Positions 62,950-64,000 of a DNA stretch of 64,000 bases are shown piece by piece. Each line of letters opens with the position of its first letter. Position 1 is the first letter of the stretch. The notes under the pieces are model-generated. The model saw only the letters and a program-made list of their open reading frames with translations, was not told the DNA's origin and did no database searches. This stretch comes from an uncultured Lachnospira sp. Lineage in GTDB: Bacteria > Bacillota > Clostridia > Lachnospirales > Lachnospiraceae. The stretch covers positions 27,943 through 91,942 of the forward strand of contig CAJUKN010000014.1 in assembly GCA_910587485.1 (NCBI GenBank), written 5' to 3'. The translations under genes were made by a program, and so were the position numbers.

Positions 62950-63108
62950 ATGACTGATGAATGGAGCGGATTGGCAGATATGCTTGCAAATTTGATTGAA
63001 AAATATGCGTCAGATTTGGATATAGAAAATTTACCTGATATAACAGTAGATAATCATGTGGAAGAAAAAAATAAGGCAACAAAAGACTGGCAAGATGTTT
63101 CTTGCTAA
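62950..63108 (+). CDS. Small mobile-element-type protein of 52 residues
   Basis: Starts MTDEWSGLADMLANLIEKYA and ends with a charged tail (HVEEKNKATKDWQDVSC). It resembles short accessory proteins common in Clostridia conjugative transposons, though I cannot name a family. GGGAGG lies 7 bases before ATG. Located behind the attenuator-like hairpin and ahead of a RhuM-type gene. Confidence 0.6.
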   Translation: MTDEWSGLADMLANLIEKYASDLDIENLPDITVDNHVEEKNKATKDWQDVSC

Positions 63109-63139
63109 TAGCAAGTGTATAATGTATAATAAACATGAT

Positions 63140-63174
63140 AAGTATGTCCAAACCAAATTTGGAAAAACATACTT
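63140..63174 (+). promoter_or_regulatory. Inverted repeat in front of the RhuM-like gene
   Basis: AAGTATGTCCAAA (63140-63152) with TTTGG and ACATACTT (63158-63162, 63167-63174), a 13-bp stem with a 4-base bulge. A -10-like TATAAT stands just upstream at 63125. Operator or RNA hairpin. Confidence 0.45.
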
Positions 63175-63213
63175 GCTTATATTTGAGTGAAAGTACAAGG
63201 AGATGAGGTGACT

Positions 63214-64000
63214 ATGGATTACAGAGATGAAATGGGAAAATCAAATATTATAATCTATACAACAGAGGATGGTTTGTCTAAGATCGAAACAACTTTTGAT
63301 GGGGATACTGTGTGGCTGTCTATTGACCAAATGGCAGAACTATTTCAGAGAGATAAATCAACAATTTCAAGGCATATTAAAAATATTTATTCAGAAGAAG
63401 AACTTGTGCAGGAAGCAACTGTTGCATATTTTGCAACAGTTCAAAATGAAGGAAACAGGCAGGTAGAACGCAGCATTTGTTATTATAATCTCGATGTAAT
63501 CATCTCTGTCGGCTACCGTGTGAAATCAAAACGCGGCACACAGTTCAGAATATGGGCAACCGGAATCTTGAAAGAGTATATGCGTAAAGGCTTTGCACTG
63601 GACGATGAACGTCTGAAAGATTTAGGTGGCGGTGGATATTTTAAGGAACTGCTTGAACGGATTAGGGACATTCGTGCCTCCGAAAAGGTATTTTACAGGC
63701 AGGTACTGGAGATTTATGCTACCAGCATTGACTATGATCCGAAAGCGGAAATATCCATTCAGTTTTTTCAGAAGGTTCAGAACAAAATACATTATGCTAT
63801 TCATGGGCAGACTGCGGCGGAAGTTATTTATACAAGGGCAGATGCGGAAAAAGAATTTATGGGGCTTACCACATTTGCAGGAAACCAGCCAACTTTGCGG
63901 GAGGCTGTCATTGCTAAAAATTATCTGAATGAAAAAGAACTTCGCGCAATGGGGCAGCTTGTGTCGGGATATTTGGATTTTGCAGAACGTCAGGCAGAAC
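63214..64000 (+). CDS. RhuM-family protein (5' part, runs off the window)
   Basis: The frame is open from ATG 63214 to the edge, 262 residues. It shows the RhuM pattern: VWLSIDQMAELFQRDKSTIS (HTH-like), RQVERSICYYNLDVIISVGY, FRIWATGILKEYMRKGFALD, DLGGGGYFKELLERIRDIRA and the FTTFAGNQ-like LTTFAGNQPTLREA. RhuM proteins occur on islands and mobile elements and are linked to phage or virulence functions; role uncertain. GAGATGAGG lies upstream. Confidence 0.8.
   Translation, partial: MDYRDEMGKSNIIIYTTEDGLSKIETTFDGDTVWLSIDQMAELFQRDKSTISRHIKNIYSEEELVQEATVAYFATVQNEGNRQVERSICYYNLDVIISVGYRVKSKRGTQFRIWATGILKEYMRKGFALDDERLKDLGGGGYFKELLERIRDIRASEKVFYRQVLEIYATSIDYDPKAEISIQFFQKVQNKIHYAIHGQTAAEVIYTRADAEKEFMGLTTFAGNQPTLREAVIAKNYLNEKELRAMGQLVSGYLDFAERQAE

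Noticed and set aside
1..64000. tRNA or rRNA genes
   Set aside because: No cloverleaf with GTTCGANNC-type arm and CCA end or rRNA-like segment noticed.

Overview
The window is a contiguous piece of a low-GC Firmicutes chromosome, most probably an endospore-forming anaerobic Clostridia of the Lachnospirales type. Evidence: AT-rich DNA with AGGAGG-type ribosome sites, the sporulation and division block spoVT-mazG-hup-rqcP-yabP-yabQ-divIC-spoIIE-tilS-hpt-ftsH, a fermentative bifunctional adhE under a Rex-type operator, and an MscL with a C-terminal zinc ribbon. I found no rRNA or tRNA genes and no CRISPR array.

Layout. 1-3.7 kb: an accessory cassette with a VirD4/TraG-like ATPase, a degenerate ATPase-like neighbour and an M48 peptidase homologue that lacks the first zinc histidine. 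3.9-14.5 kb: small regulators, hydrolases and hypothetical genes (AraC, XRE, WYL and GyrI-like proteins, a BD-FAE-like esterase, a C45 acyltransferase, a radical SAM enzyme, a small membrane methyltransferase), with many repeats and gene remnants. 15.0-27.1 kb: ilvE, a VanY-like carboxypeptidase, mscL, a HAD phosphatase, then the conserved sporulation/division/tRNA block ending in ftsH. 27.6-42.7 kb: a GH13 glycosidase, SGNH hydrolase, trmD, a degenerate GGDEF protein, a DnaQ-like exonuclease, adhE, an APH-like kinase, an AIR-synthase-like protein, Lrp/AsnC plus aminotransferase, CheX-like and trmL. 42.6-47.3 kb, minus strand: a two-component system and mutS2. 47.8-52.5 kb: an HtrA-like protein without its catalytic serine, a YhaM-like exoribonuclease and rlmD. 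52.6-62.1 kb: an operon of a 1213-residue protein ending in a PD-(D/E)XK-like nuclease domain followed by type I restriction-modification hsdR-hsdM-hsdS. 62.1-64 kb: a hairpin array, a small mobile-element gene and a RhuM-family gene running off the end.

Four points stand out. (1) A leader element recurs directly in front of six genes. It has two overlapping base-paired arms, one next to the ribosome site, and the arms change in compensating ways between copies, so it looks like a structured cis-acting RNA. (2) The tetranucleotide GATC is absent by eye from the first 52.9 kb but occurs 16 times in the last 11 kb, so the restriction island is recently imported into a host that avoids GATC. The 3' end of rlmD changes composition just before the island, which fits integration there. 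(3) The large nuclease-domain protein joined to the type I system is a candidate new defence component. (4) A 36-bp-period array carries three different but each near-perfect palindromes. A second family of MITE-like repeats with a constant head and tail is scattered through the window and supplies or overlaps the stop codons of several genes.

Start codons were moved from the longest possible reading to the best ribosome site where the two differed. All motif positions and counts were made by eye.
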